8,394 nucleotides of DNA from Clostridiales bacterium UBA735 (GCA_002298695.1 DBLB01000166.1:1-8394); one strand, 5' to 3'. Counted from the stretch's first letter, positions 1 through 6,501 are shown. The notes: a model not told the origin generated them from the letters alone. Translations and numbers: made by a program.

Positions 1-1
1 C

Positions 2-1447
2 GTTCAGGCGCTGCAGAACATCAGCTTTGAGGCAAGGAGCGGAGAGATTGTCGCACTGCTTGGGGAAAACGGAGCGGGCAAGAGTACACTTCTGAAGATT
101 ATGAGCGGGGTGTATCAGCAAGACAGCGGAGAAATCCTGATCAATGACGAGGTCAGGCACTTTGCTGATCCGATGGAGGCAATCAAAGCTGGAATCAACA
201 TTATCTATCAGGAGCGGCAGTTGGTTCCGAACCTCACGGTTATGGAAAACATATACATGGAGAATATTCCGTCAAAATACGGAATTGTGGATTACAAAAA
301 CGCAAATAAGCGCACGCAGGCTTTGATTGATATGTTCGAGCTTCCGTTCAAAGCAACACAGAAGGTCAGCGAGCTGTCAATTGCACACCAGCAGATGGTC
401 GAAATTATCAAAGCTGTTCGCAGACGATGCCCGATTATTGCATTTGATGAACCGACAGCCAGTCTGACAGATGCTGAAATTCATGGCTTATTCAAGATCA
501 TCCGGAAATTGCAGGCTGAGGGCAAGATCATATTTTATGTTTCGCATCGCCTGCCGGAATTGTTTGAGCTGACGGATCGGATCGTGATTCTGAAAGATGG
601 CACATATGTTACGACAGTGCAGACGCAGCAGACCAGTACAGAAGAACTGGTTCGCCATATGGTCGGCCGGAATCTTGGCGATGTCTATCGTGCATTGGAC
701 CGATGCACATCTCACGGTGAGGCGCTGTTGGAAGTACGGAATCTGAACAACAGACATATTCATGACGTCAGCTTCAAGCTCCATGCAGGCGAGGTGATCG
801 GCTTTGCGGGATTGGTTGGGGCAGGACGAACAGAGACAATGCGTGCAATTTTTGGCGTGGATAGTCTCGACTCAGGCGAAATTCTGATTGATGGAGAGAA
901 AGCTGGAATTCATTCCCCACAGGATGCAATGCGCTATGGAATCGGGCTTTGTCCGGAAGACAGAAAAACGCAGGGATTGGTGTTGAGCCGCAGCGTTCAG
1001 GATAATGTTACGATGGCAAATCTGGAGAAGGTATCCAAAAATGGAATCCTGGATCCGAAGGCGGAACGGGTGATGGCAGATAACGCTGTCAAAATGTTCA
1101 ATATCCGTACGCCCAGCACAGAAAAAATTACGAAGGAACTGTCGGGCGGCAACCAACAAAAGGTCATTCTTGGGCGGTGGATGGCGGCAGAGCCGCGCAT
1201 CCTGATTCTGGATGAACCAACCAAGGGAATTGACGTTGGTGCAAAAGCAGAAATTTACCAGATGGTGCATTCTCTGGCGAAAACAGGGATCGGCGTTATT
1301 TTTGTGTCTTCTGAGCTGACAGAGGTTATCAACGTCAGTGAAACGATCTATGTTATGTCAGAAGGGCATATCGCCGGCAGATTCAAGCGGGAAGAATGTT
1401 CGGAAGAAATTGCTCTGCATGCTGCAATGTCGCATGTGATCAACTGA
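2..1447 (+). CDS. Sugar ABC transporter ATP-binding protein (RbsA/MglA-like, two ATPase domains), 5' end cut by window
   Basis: Cytoplasmic ATPase that powers a CUT2-family carbohydrate importer. The reading frame is open from base 2, so 481 residues are visible; RbsA-type proteins are about 500 residues, so roughly 15-20 N-terminal residues are missing. Counting from base 2, domain 1 has Walker A GENGAGKST (21-29), signature ELSIAHQQ (about 124-131), Walker B IIAFDEP (145-151) and H-loop SHR. Domain 2 has a degenerate Walker A, GLVGAGRTE (270-278, Arg in place of Lys), signature ELSGGNQQ (380-387), Walker B LILDEP and SSE where the H-loop His would be. This asymmetry is known for the RbsA family and suggests one fully competent ATP site. 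The permease gene follows after 12 bases, so the two are almost certainly one operon. A solute-binding protein would be expected outside the window. The substrate cannot be told from sequence; ribose, galactose, xylose and autoinducer-2 importers all share this architecture. Confidence 0.95.
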   Translation, partial: VQALQNISFEARSGEIVALLGENGAGKSTLLKIMSGVYQQDSGEILINDEVRHFADPMEAIKAGINIIYQERQLVPNLTVMENIYMENIPSKYGIVDYKNANKRTQALIDMFELPFKATQKVSELSIAHQQMVEIIKAVRRRCPIIAFDEPTASLTDAEIHGLFKIIRKLQAEGKIIFYVSHRLPELFELTDRIVILKDGTYVTTVQTQQTSTEELVRHMVGRNLGDVYRALDRCTSHGEALLEVRNLNNRHIHDVSFKLHAGEVIGFAGLVGAGRTETMRAIFGVDSLDSGEILIDGEKAGIHSPQDAMRYGIGLCPEDRKTQGLVLSRSVQDNVTMANLEKVSKNGILDPKAERVMADNAVKMFNIRTPSTEKITKELSGGNQQKVILGRWMAAEPRILILDEPTKGIDVGAKAEIYQMVHSLAKTGIGVIFVSSELTEVINVSETIYVMSEGHIAGRFKREECSEEIALHAAMSHVIN

Positions 1448-1459
1448 GGATGGTGTAAA

Positions 1460-2422
1460 ATGAAACAGAAACAAAAGCTTTCACAGGTTATCTTCAAATC
1501 CAATATGGCGACATTGCTTGTCATTCTGGTACTGATTGTTCTTGTATTTTCCGTGCTCAACAAAAACTATCTTTCCAGCACAAATATTACCAATATCTTC
1601 TATGCGGCATCAACAGTTGGATTGCTTGCGATCGGAGAGACATTTTTGATAATTTGCGGACATATTGACCTCTCATGCGCATCGGTCGGCGCAATGAGCG
1701 GCGTTCTGATTGCAATTTTGCTGCGTACCGGGATGCCGTGGCCCGCGGCCCTGCTGATAGTTCTGCTAGTGGGTGCGGTTGTCGGAATTTTGAACTCCAT
1801 TCTGGCAAGCACCTTCAAGATCCAGCCATTTATTGCAACTCTGGCCACTTCGTCCATCTGCAGCGGCATCGGATATATTATCAGCAATGGCCGGACGATC
1901 AGTATCACAAACCGCGCATTTATCAATGTAGGTACGTATAAGGTGTTTGGCCTGATTCCGGTTCCCGCAATTCTGCTGATTGCATTTTTCCTGATTTTCG
2001 GGTTCATTCTCAAACGGACAACCTTCGGCAGAAAAATTTATATCGTCGGCGGTAATGCGGAGGCTGCACATCTGGCCGGTATCAAACCGGAGCAAATTGC
2101 CCTGCGGCTTTACATTCTCAGCTCTGTGATCGGTGCGCTTGCCGGTGCAGTTCTGGCAGCACGGATGCATGTCGGCGCGCCAACCGCAGTGGAAGGATCG
2201 GATTTCGACGCAATTACAGCAGCAATTCTGGGTGGTGTTGCGTTCACCGGAGGCGTTGGTACGATGGGAGGATGCTTCATTGGCCTGATTGCGATTCAAT
2301 GCTTCAACACCGGACTGTCCGTTGTTGGCGTATCGTCCTTCTGGCAATCGGTCGCAAAAGGCTTGCTGCTTCTGTTTGCACTGATTTTTGACTATTTCAG
2401 AGCAAATCGGATGAAGAAATAG
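1460..2422 (+). CDS. Sugar ABC transporter permease (RbsC-like, CUT2 family)
   Basis: Integral membrane subunit forming the translocation channel of the importer energised by the upstream ATPase. It is 320 residues long, matching the usual RbsC length of about 320. It is hydrophobic throughout, with a first membrane segment at about residues 17-33. Family landmarks are the IDLS stretch (GHIDLS, 67-72), PFIATLAT (123-130), the ATPase-contacting loop GGNAEAAHLAGI (197-208), and the Gly-rich AAILGGVAFTGGVGTMGG (254-271). Most relatives have GGIDLSVGS in the first landmark; here it reads GHIDLSCAS, a small departure. The ATG at 1460 is preceded by a GAGGA ribosome binding site that overlaps the stop codon region of the ATPase gene, pointing to tight co-translation. 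A strong hairpin terminator lies ten bases past the stop codon, so this is the last gene of the operon. Substrate unknown. Confidence 0.95.
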   Translation: MKQKQKLSQVIFKSNMATLLVILVLIVLVFSVLNKNYLSSTNITNIFYAASTVGLLAIGETFLIICGHIDLSCASVGAMSGVLIAILLRTGMPWPAALLIVLLVGAVVGILNSILASTFKIQPFIATLATSSICSGIGYIISNGRTISITNRAFINVGTYKVFGLIPVPAILLIAFFLIFGFILKRTTFGRKIYIVGGNAEAAHLAGIKPEQIALRLYILSSVIGALAGAVLAARMHVGAPTAVEGSDFDAITAAILGGVAFTGGVGTMGGCFIGLIAIQCFNTGLSVVGVSSFWQSVAKGLLLLFALIFDYFRANRMKK

Positions 2423-2431
2423 ATAAAGTAG

Positions 2432-2463
2432 GGCCCCCGTTTCAATACGAAACGGGGGCCTTA
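2432..2463. terminator. Strong intrinsic terminator between convergent genes, probably bidirectional
   Basis: Perfect 12-bp inverted repeat: GGCCCCCGTTTC (2432-2443), loop AATAC, GAAACGGGGGCC (2449-2460). On the plus strand it is followed by TTATTAT, a modest T-rich tail. On the minus strand the transcript leaving the hairpin reads TACTTTATC, also T-rich. It lies ten bases after the permease stop and fifteen bases from the stop of the minus-strand OadG-like gene, so it probably ends transcription from both sides. Confidence 0.9.
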
Positions 2464-2475
2464 TTATGTATTGCG

Positions 2476-2817
2476 TCAGTCCCTGATCTCACGGATGGAG
2501 ATGAAGCGCAGCTCGTTGAGCGGCTTGCCGAGACGGTCTGCGACGATGGCCATCAGCATGGCTGCCGTCCGGTCGGGAACGTCGTGCAGCTTGATCTGGC
2601 CGGCCGAGCCCGGAGCAGCAGCGGGCGCGGGCGCCGCAGCAGGCGCTTCGGGAACCGGTTCTGTCTTTTTCGCTTTGTTCTGGATAAGCCTGCCCGAGAT
2701 CTTTGTCACATACATCAGCAGGATCAGCCCGAAAAAGACGACCGCCATACCCAAGACTACGATCAGAGCAGCAGTTCCGACGGGCACGTCGACCATCGCC
2801 TGATTCACCAAAAACAT
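2476..2817 (-). CDS. OadG-family small membrane protein (sodium-pump decarboxylase gamma-subunit type)
   Basis: 113 residues. There is one membrane helix at about 14-38, a short basic stretch (KNKAKK type, 46-51), an Ala/Pro-rich linker (about 53-72), and a conserved C-terminal segment with AIVADRLGKPLNELRF (90-105) and ISIREI. This layout matches gamma subunits of Na+-pumping biotin-dependent decarboxylases (oxaloacetate, methylmalonyl-CoA, glutaconyl-CoA), which anchor and assemble the carboxyltransferase and the membrane beta subunit. The Ala/Pro linker is typical. The ATG at 2817 has an AGGAGG ribosome binding site seven bases upstream (complement of 2825-2830). No alpha, beta or biotin-carrier gene adjoins it: the next minus-strand gene upstream is a MATE exporter, and downstream lies the terminator. 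It is therefore either an orphan copy serving a complex encoded elsewhere or a relative with another role. The family call is firm; the partner complex is unknown. Confidence 0.85.
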   Translation of the reverse strand: MFLVNQAMVDVPVGTAALIVVLGMAVVFFGLILLMYVTKISGRLIQNKAKKTEPVPEAPAAAPAPAAAPGSAGQIKLHDVPDRTAAMLMAIVADRLGKPLNELRFISIREIRD

Positions 2818-2828
2818 TGTTTTGCCTC

Positions 2829-2855
2829 CTCCCGGTCATACAAAATTACCGGGAG
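2829..2855 (-). promoter_or_regulatory. Perfect 8-bp dyad overlapping the OadG-like gene's start region
   Basis: CTCCCGGT (2829-2836) and ACCGGGAG (2848-2855) are exact inverted repeats separated by 11 bases. On the minus strand the gene-proximal arm runs into the AGGAGG ribosome binding site, and the distal arm adjoins a TATGAT -10 candidate. It could be an operator for a dimeric repressor or an RNA hairpin limiting ribosome access. No regulator is identified. Confidence 0.45.
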
Positions 2856-2856
2856 T

Positions 2857-2862
2857 ATCATA
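2857..2862 (-). promoter_or_regulatory. Possible -10 box for the OadG-like gene
   Basis: The minus strand reads TATGAT here, about 40 bases upstream of the ATG. No good -35 hexamer lies 16-18 bases further upstream: CACAAA is found at a 17-base spacing, and TTTACA lies 21 bases away. Transcription from it would begin near 2850, inside the dyad. The gap after the MATE stop codon shows no convincing terminator, so read-through from the MATE gene is the alternative. Confidence 0.3.
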
Positions 2863-2918
2863 GCGCAAGACGCCGTTTATTTGTGTAAAAAATCGGGATG
2901 CCGCTGTAAAGAAACCGT

Positions 2919-4304
2919 TCAGACGTCCTCGCCGAAATCGTCGTCTGCCATGCGCCGTTCTGCGGTGTACATGGTCCTGCGCAGCAGCACGACGCTCATG
3001 ATGAGCGCGGCGACCTCTGCGATCGGGAATGCCAGCCAGACCAGCTCCAGACGTCCGGTCTGCGCCAGCAGCCACGCTGCGGGCAGCAGAACGACCAGCT
3101 GCCGGCAGACGGAGCACAGCAGGGAGTAGACCGGGTTGCCGATCGCCTGATAGACTGACGAGGCGACCACGTTGATGCCGGCCAGCAGGAAATGCGGCCC
3201 GATGATCCGCAGCGCGATACGCCCGATGGAGCGCATCTGCGCGGAAGCGTCGAACAGCTCCAGCAGCGCATCCGGGAACAGCTCAAAGGCGAGCACGCCG
3301 AACAGCATGATGCCGACGGCGGTCAGGATACTGAGGCGCACCGTCTGGCGCACCCGATCGGGCTTGCGCGCGCCGTAGTTGTATGCCAGAATCGGCACCA
3401 TTGCGTTGTTCAGACCGAAAACGGGCATGAACACAAAGCTTTGCAGTTTGAAATACGCGCCGAACACCGCCGTGGCCGTTGTGGTGAAGCCGATGAGGAT
3501 CTTGTTCATGCCGAACGTCATCACGGAGCTGATGGAACCCATGATGATCGACGGGATGCCCACGCGGTAAATTTCGGAGGATGTTTCCCGGTGCCAGCGG
3601 ATCTGCGAAAAGCGGATGTGGATCTCCGGATTTCGCCGGAGGTTGACGAACAGGCCGATCACTGCCGCGATGATCTGGCCGGCGACGGTTGCGATCGCGG
3701 CACCGCGAACCTCCATCCGCGGCAGGCCAAACCAGCCGAAGATCAGGATCGGGTCGAGAATGATGTTGATGACCGCGCCGACCAGCTGCGTCATCATGGA
3801 AAGGCGCGTCCGGCCTGTGGCCTGAAGCAGCCGCTCAAAGCAGAACTGTGCGAAAATGCCAAAGGAGAAAATCAGGCAGATGGAGGCATACTCCACGCCG
3901 TAGCCCACGATCTCCGTGTCATTCGTCTGGGCAAGAAAGAATGGACGTGAGAAAAATACGCCGATGAGCGCGAACAGCACATAGGTGCAGCCGAACAGAA
4001 AGATACCTGTGTTGGCCGCCCGGTCGACCTGCTTCTGCTGCTTGGCACCGAGCGAGCGCGAGAGCAGCGCGTTCATGCCGACGGCTGTACCGCCGCCGAA
4101 CGCGATCATCAGGTTTTGCAGCGGGAATGCGAGCGAGACGGCGTTGAGTGCATTTTCGCTGATCCGCGCGACAAAGACGCTGTCTACAATATTATAGAGC
4201 GCCTGCACGAGCATGGAGATCATCATCGGGATGGCCATGTCGGCCAGCAGCTTCCCGACCGGCAGTGTTCCCATTTTGTTTTCGTGTATGCCTGTCTGGT
4301 TCAT
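2919..4304 (-). CDS. MATE-family multidrug/metabolite efflux transporter
   Basis: 461 residues, the usual size for a MATE transporter with twelve membrane helices in two related halves (about 15-225 and 243-445). These carriers export cationic or aromatic compounds by Na+ or H+ antiport across the cytoplasmic membrane. Recognisable segments are the N-terminal stretch KLLADMAIPMMISMLVQALYN followed by VDSVFVAR (about 18-47), NIILDPILIFG (180-190) with the following GAAIATVAGQ (201-210), and in the second half NNAMVPILAYNYGA (299-312). The C-terminus is short and acidic (DDDFGEDV). The ATG at 4304 is supported by a GGAGG ribosome binding site six bases upstream (complement of 4311-4315); Met11 is a weaker alternative. 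It has its own near-consensus promoter (4349-4377) and is isolated from the upstream Cys-rich gene by a terminator. The substrate cannot be predicted. Confidence 0.95.
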   Translation of the reverse strand: MNQTGIHENKMGTLPVGKLLADMAIPMMISMLVQALYNIVDSVFVARISENALNAVSLAFPLQNLMIAFGGGTAVGMNALLSRSLGAKQQKQVDRAANTGIFLFGCTYVLFALIGVFFSRPFFLAQTNDTEIVGYGVEYASICLIFSFGIFAQFCFERLLQATGRTRLSMMTQLVGAVINIILDPILIFGWFGLPRMEVRGAAIATVAGQIIAAVIGLFVNLRRNPEIHIRFSQIRWHRETSSEIYRVGIPSIIMGSISSVMTFGMNKILIGFTTTATAVFGAYFKLQSFVFMPVFGLNNAMVPILAYNYGARKPDRVRQTVRLSILTAVGIMLFGVLAFELFPDALLELFDASAQMRSIGRIALRIIGPHFLLAGINVVASSVYQAIGNPVYSLLCSVCRQLVVLLPAAWLLAQTGRLELVWLAFPIAEVAALIMSVVLLRRTMYTAERRMADDDFGEDV

Positions 4305-4348
4305 GTTCCGCCTCCGCGTATTCAGTGAAAAATGTCGAAATCCAACTC

Positions 4349-4377
4349 AGTATACAGGAAAGGGCGAGGGATGTCAA
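4349..4377 (-). promoter_or_regulatory. Sigma-A promoter of the MATE gene
   Basis: The minus strand has TTGACA (complement of 4372-4377), a 17-base spacer and TATACT (complement of 4349-4354), very close to the vegetative consensus. The predicted start is near 4342, giving a leader of about 38 bases before the ATG at 4304. The -35 box abuts the T-tract of the terminator of the preceding gene. Confidence 0.85.
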
Positions 4378-4418
4378 CAAAAACCGCTCCGCACCGCCCG
4401 GAGGACAGCGCGGAGCGG
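4374..4418 (-). terminator. Intrinsic terminator of the Cys/Pro-rich gene
   Basis: On the minus strand CCGCTCCGC and GCGGAGCGG (plus coordinates 4410-4418 and 4384-4392) form a perfect 9-bp GC-rich stem around a 17-base loop, followed directly by TTTTTGTTG (4375-4383). It begins seven bases after the stop codon of the gene ending at 4425. Confidence 0.85.
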
Positions 4419-4424
4419 AAGCGC

Positions 4425-5243
4425 TCAGCTCAGAAACTCGATCTGACTCTTGCAGACATAGTAAATGCGGCGGTCGGTGTCGTTGGCGAGGACCAGGACG
4501 TCTCCGACGCTGCCGAGTACCGTTGCACCGCCGACGATCAGCGGCCCGGCGGCCACCGACGTCACGCTCCCACCGGACAGGCCGCTGCACGAGCAGTCGC
4601 AGGGCGTCGGCTTCATGGACGGCGTTGTACCGGGCAGCGGCGGGCGGCCCGGATGGAGCGCCTGCCAGAGCAGGCCCTTGAGCTGGTCGTAGTCCGCGGC
4701 GGCGTCGTCTCCGGCCGGAACCGTGAAGGCGGCGGCGCGCAGCGCACAAAGGGGAACCTCTCCGGCGTCAAACGCCGGGCCTTCTGCACAGCAGGGCGTT
4801 TCAGTCGTTCCGGTGCAGACCGGCATTGCGTAGTAGACCTGGCCCGTGACCTCGAGATTTTCACAGGAGCTCGGGCAGATCCGCACAAAGCGGCCTGCCA
4901 GCGGCCCGGTCAGGTTGTCATAGGCGGCTGTGGAGGTCGCCGGGCAGCTCAGCGACGTGCCGAGTACGTAATGCTCTGTGAAAAATGCGAACTGGGTGTA
5001 GTCCACCAACGGCGCAAAGCGCGCGTCGCACAGCAGCTGCAGCGCGCCTGCCATACCGGCCGCGCAGCTGCATCCGCAGCTGATGTCCGCGGGTTCAACG
5101 GTGGGCGGCGCGGGCCGCGGCGGGGGAGGCGGGAACGGGCAGACCGGCACGCAGGGCATCACCGGCTGGCGTGGCGGCTGCGGCGGGCAGGGCGGCTCGC
5201 AGCCGCATCCGCCGGTCGTCGTATAGTTGTTGCAGGAATTCAT
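4425..5243 (-). CDS. Cys/Pro-rich protein of unknown function, possible spore-surface protein
   Basis: 272 residues, with no family recognised. The ATG at 5243 is chosen because AGGAG lies seven bases upstream (complement of 5251-5255). The frame stays open further upstream to 5456, but that part would overlap the divergent serine hydrolase. There is no signal peptide or membrane helix. The N-terminal 50 residues are rich in Cys, Gly and Pro (GGCGCEPPCPPQPP, then a run of Pro at 38-42). I count 21 cysteines, including two CxCxC motifs (C56/58/60 and C215/217/219) and a CC pair at 151-152. The middle (about 61-200) looks like a folded domain. The C-terminal 50 residues are Gly/Val-rich, beginning SGGSVTSVAAG. 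Cysteine-rich composition without an export signal fits disulfide-cross-linked spore coat proteins, and a possible sigma-K-type promoter lies upstream; that role is inference. A metal-binding protein is another option. It is monocistronic, with its own terminator. Confidence 0.8.
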   Translation of the reverse strand: MNSCNNYTTTGGCGCEPPCPPQPPRQPVMPCVPVCPFPPPPPRPAPPTVEPADISCGCSCAAGMAGALQLLCDARFAPLVDYTQFAFFTEHYVLGTSLSCPATSTAAYDNLTGPLAGRFVRICPSSCENLEVTGQVYYAMPVCTGTTETPCCAEGPAFDAGEVPLCALRAAAFTVPAGDDAAADYDQLKGLLWQALHPGRPPLPGTTPSMKPTPCDCSCSGLSGGSVTSVAAGPLIVGGATVLGSVGDVLVLANDTDRRIYYVCKSQIEFLS

Positions 5244-5287
5244 ATCATCACTCCTATTGCAATGGCTGTTTTTCTCTTTGCTACCAT

Positions 5288-5315
5288 TACCATATGCCGC
5301 GGAGCGCCCATTGGT
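5288..5315 (-). promoter_or_regulatory. Possible late-sporulation (sigma-K/sigma-E-like) promoter of the Cys/Pro-rich gene
   Basis: The minus strand reads AC (complement of 5314-5315), 17 bases, then CATATGGTA (complement of 5288-5296). This matches the Bacillus/Clostridium sigma-K pattern AC-N16/17-CATANNNTA. No sigma-A pair with correct spacing was found on this strand in the gap. It would give a leader of roughly 40 bases. The pattern is short and could arise by chance. Confidence 0.45.
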
Positions 5316-5319
5316 GCGC

Positions 5320-5348
5320 TTGCAATCCTGCCAGGGATGCGCTATAAT
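5320..5348 (+). promoter_or_regulatory. Sigma-A promoter of the serine hydrolase gene
   Basis: TTGCAA (5320-5325), a 17-base spacer and TATAAT (5343-5348). The predicted start is near 5355, about 25 bases before the ATG at 5380. The promoter lies back to back with the candidate promoter of the divergent Cys-rich gene. Confidence 0.8.
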
Positions 5349-5379
5349 CGAAAAATCACGAAAACCGGAGGTGCCCCTC

Positions 5380-6501
5380 ATGAAAAAAGTCCTCTGCGTG
5401 CTGCTGACTGCGCTGCTGCTGACGGGCGGCGCACGCGCCGCGCAGCCGGAGCGCACACTGGCTGAGCGCTTTGATGCTTTCCGCGAGACCTACGGTCTGA
5501 ATGAAGAAAACTTTGCCGTTTCTTACTATGATACTGTCAGCGGCGAGGAATACAACTGGAACGAGACAACGATGCTCGTTGCGGCCAGCACTTACAAGCT
5601 CCCGCTGAACCTCTATTATTATGAGATGCAGAATGAAGGGCAGATCTCGGGCGATACGGTGATCACCGAGGGCGGTGCGACACTCGACCGCTGCCACTAT
5701 CTCAGCCTGGTCGAGTCCAACAACGAGGTTTCCATTGCGCTGCTCTACCGGATCGGGAACTTCCGGACCTACAAGGAGACGATGCGCCGCTATTTTACAA
5801 TGACCGACGACGAGATCGACCCGAAATACTATCAGAACAATTATTATTGTACGCGCATGATGATGGATACGCTCAAATACCTCTACGCCAATGCAGAGCA
5901 GTTTCCTGAGATGCTGGACTATATGAAGCAGTCCCTGCCGCAGGATGCCTATTTCCGGCATTACCTCCCGGAGGAAGATGTGGTGATTGCACATAAGTAC
6001 GGTTCGTTCGAGGGCGCGGAGAACGACACCGGCATTTTCTACACGGAACAACCGTTTCTGCTGGCAGTCTATACGCAGTCTGTCGGCGAGGAGATCGTTG
6101 CGCAGGCGGCACAGCTGGCCTATGAATATAATCAGGAGCAGATCCTGCTGACCCGGCAGGATGCCAATCAGGCGGCGGAAGACCGGGCGCGTGCGGCGGC
6201 AATCGAGGCACAGCGCAAACTCGCGGCGGAGCGGGCCGCAGCCAACGCGGAGGCGCAGGCGCGTATCGACGCGGAACGGGCTGAGTCAGCACGCCTTGCG
6301 GCGGAGCAGGAGCAGGCAGAGCAGGCACGTCTGGAGGCCGAGACGACCGACGAGACACAGGAACCGACGCCTGCGGAGATGGGTGCGTTTGAATGGTGGA
6401 TGATCCCGGTCGCACTGGGGACATTTTTCCTCGGCGGCGGCGCCGTTCTGCTGGCGGCCCGCCGCGCCATCCGGCGCCGCGAGAAGGCGGACAGCCGGTA
6501 A
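5380..6501 (+). CDS. Membrane-anchored serine hydrolase (class A beta-lactamase/DD-peptidase fold) with coiled-coil stalk
   Basis: 373 residues. The ATG at 5380 is preceded by GGAGGTG at 5367 and followed by a clear signal peptide (MKKVLCVLLTALLLTGGARA, cleavage near residue 20). In-frame ATGs upstream would read through the promoter and are rejected. The penicillin-binding-type domain (about 25-255) carries SxxK as STYK (70-73), S-x-N as SNN (113-115) and the K[TS]G-type motif as KYG (206-208). No ExxLN omega-loop motif, which supplies the deacylating Glu of true class A beta-lactamases, is visible between them. Residues about 258-322 are almost entirely Ala, Glu, Arg and Gln, predicting a long charged helix or coiled coil. 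A membrane helix follows (about 339-360) and then a basic tail, RRAIRRREK. The likely topology is enzyme outside, stalk, anchor and short cytoplasmic tail. It may act on peptidoglycan peptides or be a non-catalytic binder. A Nudix gene follows 76 bases later, probably on the same transcript. Confidence 0.85.
   Translation: MKKVLCVLLTALLLTGGARAAQPERTLAERFDAFRETYGLNEENFAVSYYDTVSGEEYNWNETTMLVAASTYKLPLNLYYYEMQNEGQISGDTVITEGGATLDRCHYLSLVESNNEVSIALLYRIGNFRTYKETMRRYFTMTDDEIDPKYYQNNYYCTRMMMDTLKYLYANAEQFPEMLDYMKQSLPQDAYFRHYLPEEDVVIAHKYGSFEGAENDTGIFYTEQPFLLAVYTQSVGEEIVAQAAQLAYEYNQEQILLTRQDANQAAEDRARAAAIEAQRKLAAERAAANAEAQARIDAERAESARLAAEQEQAEQARLEAETTDETQEPTPAEMGAFEWWMIPVALGTFFLGGGAVLLAARRAIRRREKADSR

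Noticed and set aside
2887..2892. T-run on the minus strand just after the MATE stop codon as a terminator
   Set aside because: No stable stem precedes the six-base run, so termination there cannot be supported.
3192..3950. Plus-strand open frame (252 codons) inside the MATE gene
   Set aside because: Antisense to a clear MATE protein; the translation is rich in His, Asp and Arg with no domain or ribosome binding site.
5244..5456. N-terminal extension of the Cys/Pro-rich protein to an upstream in-frame start
   Set aside because: It would overlap the serine hydrolase start and read through both divergent promoters; the AGGAG-supported ATG at 5243 fits better.
4332..5465. Long plus-strand open frame (377 codons) opposite the Cys/Pro-rich gene
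   Set aside because: Arg-rich, low-complexity translation, no ribosome binding site, and it crosses the terminator, both divergent promoters and the start of the serine hydrolase gene. It is a GC-rich antisense shadow.
6161..6350. Repetitive Ala/Glu/Arg codons in the serine hydrolase as a tandem DNA repeat
   Set aside because: The bases do not repeat in a fixed unit; the pattern reflects amino-acid composition of a predicted coiled coil.
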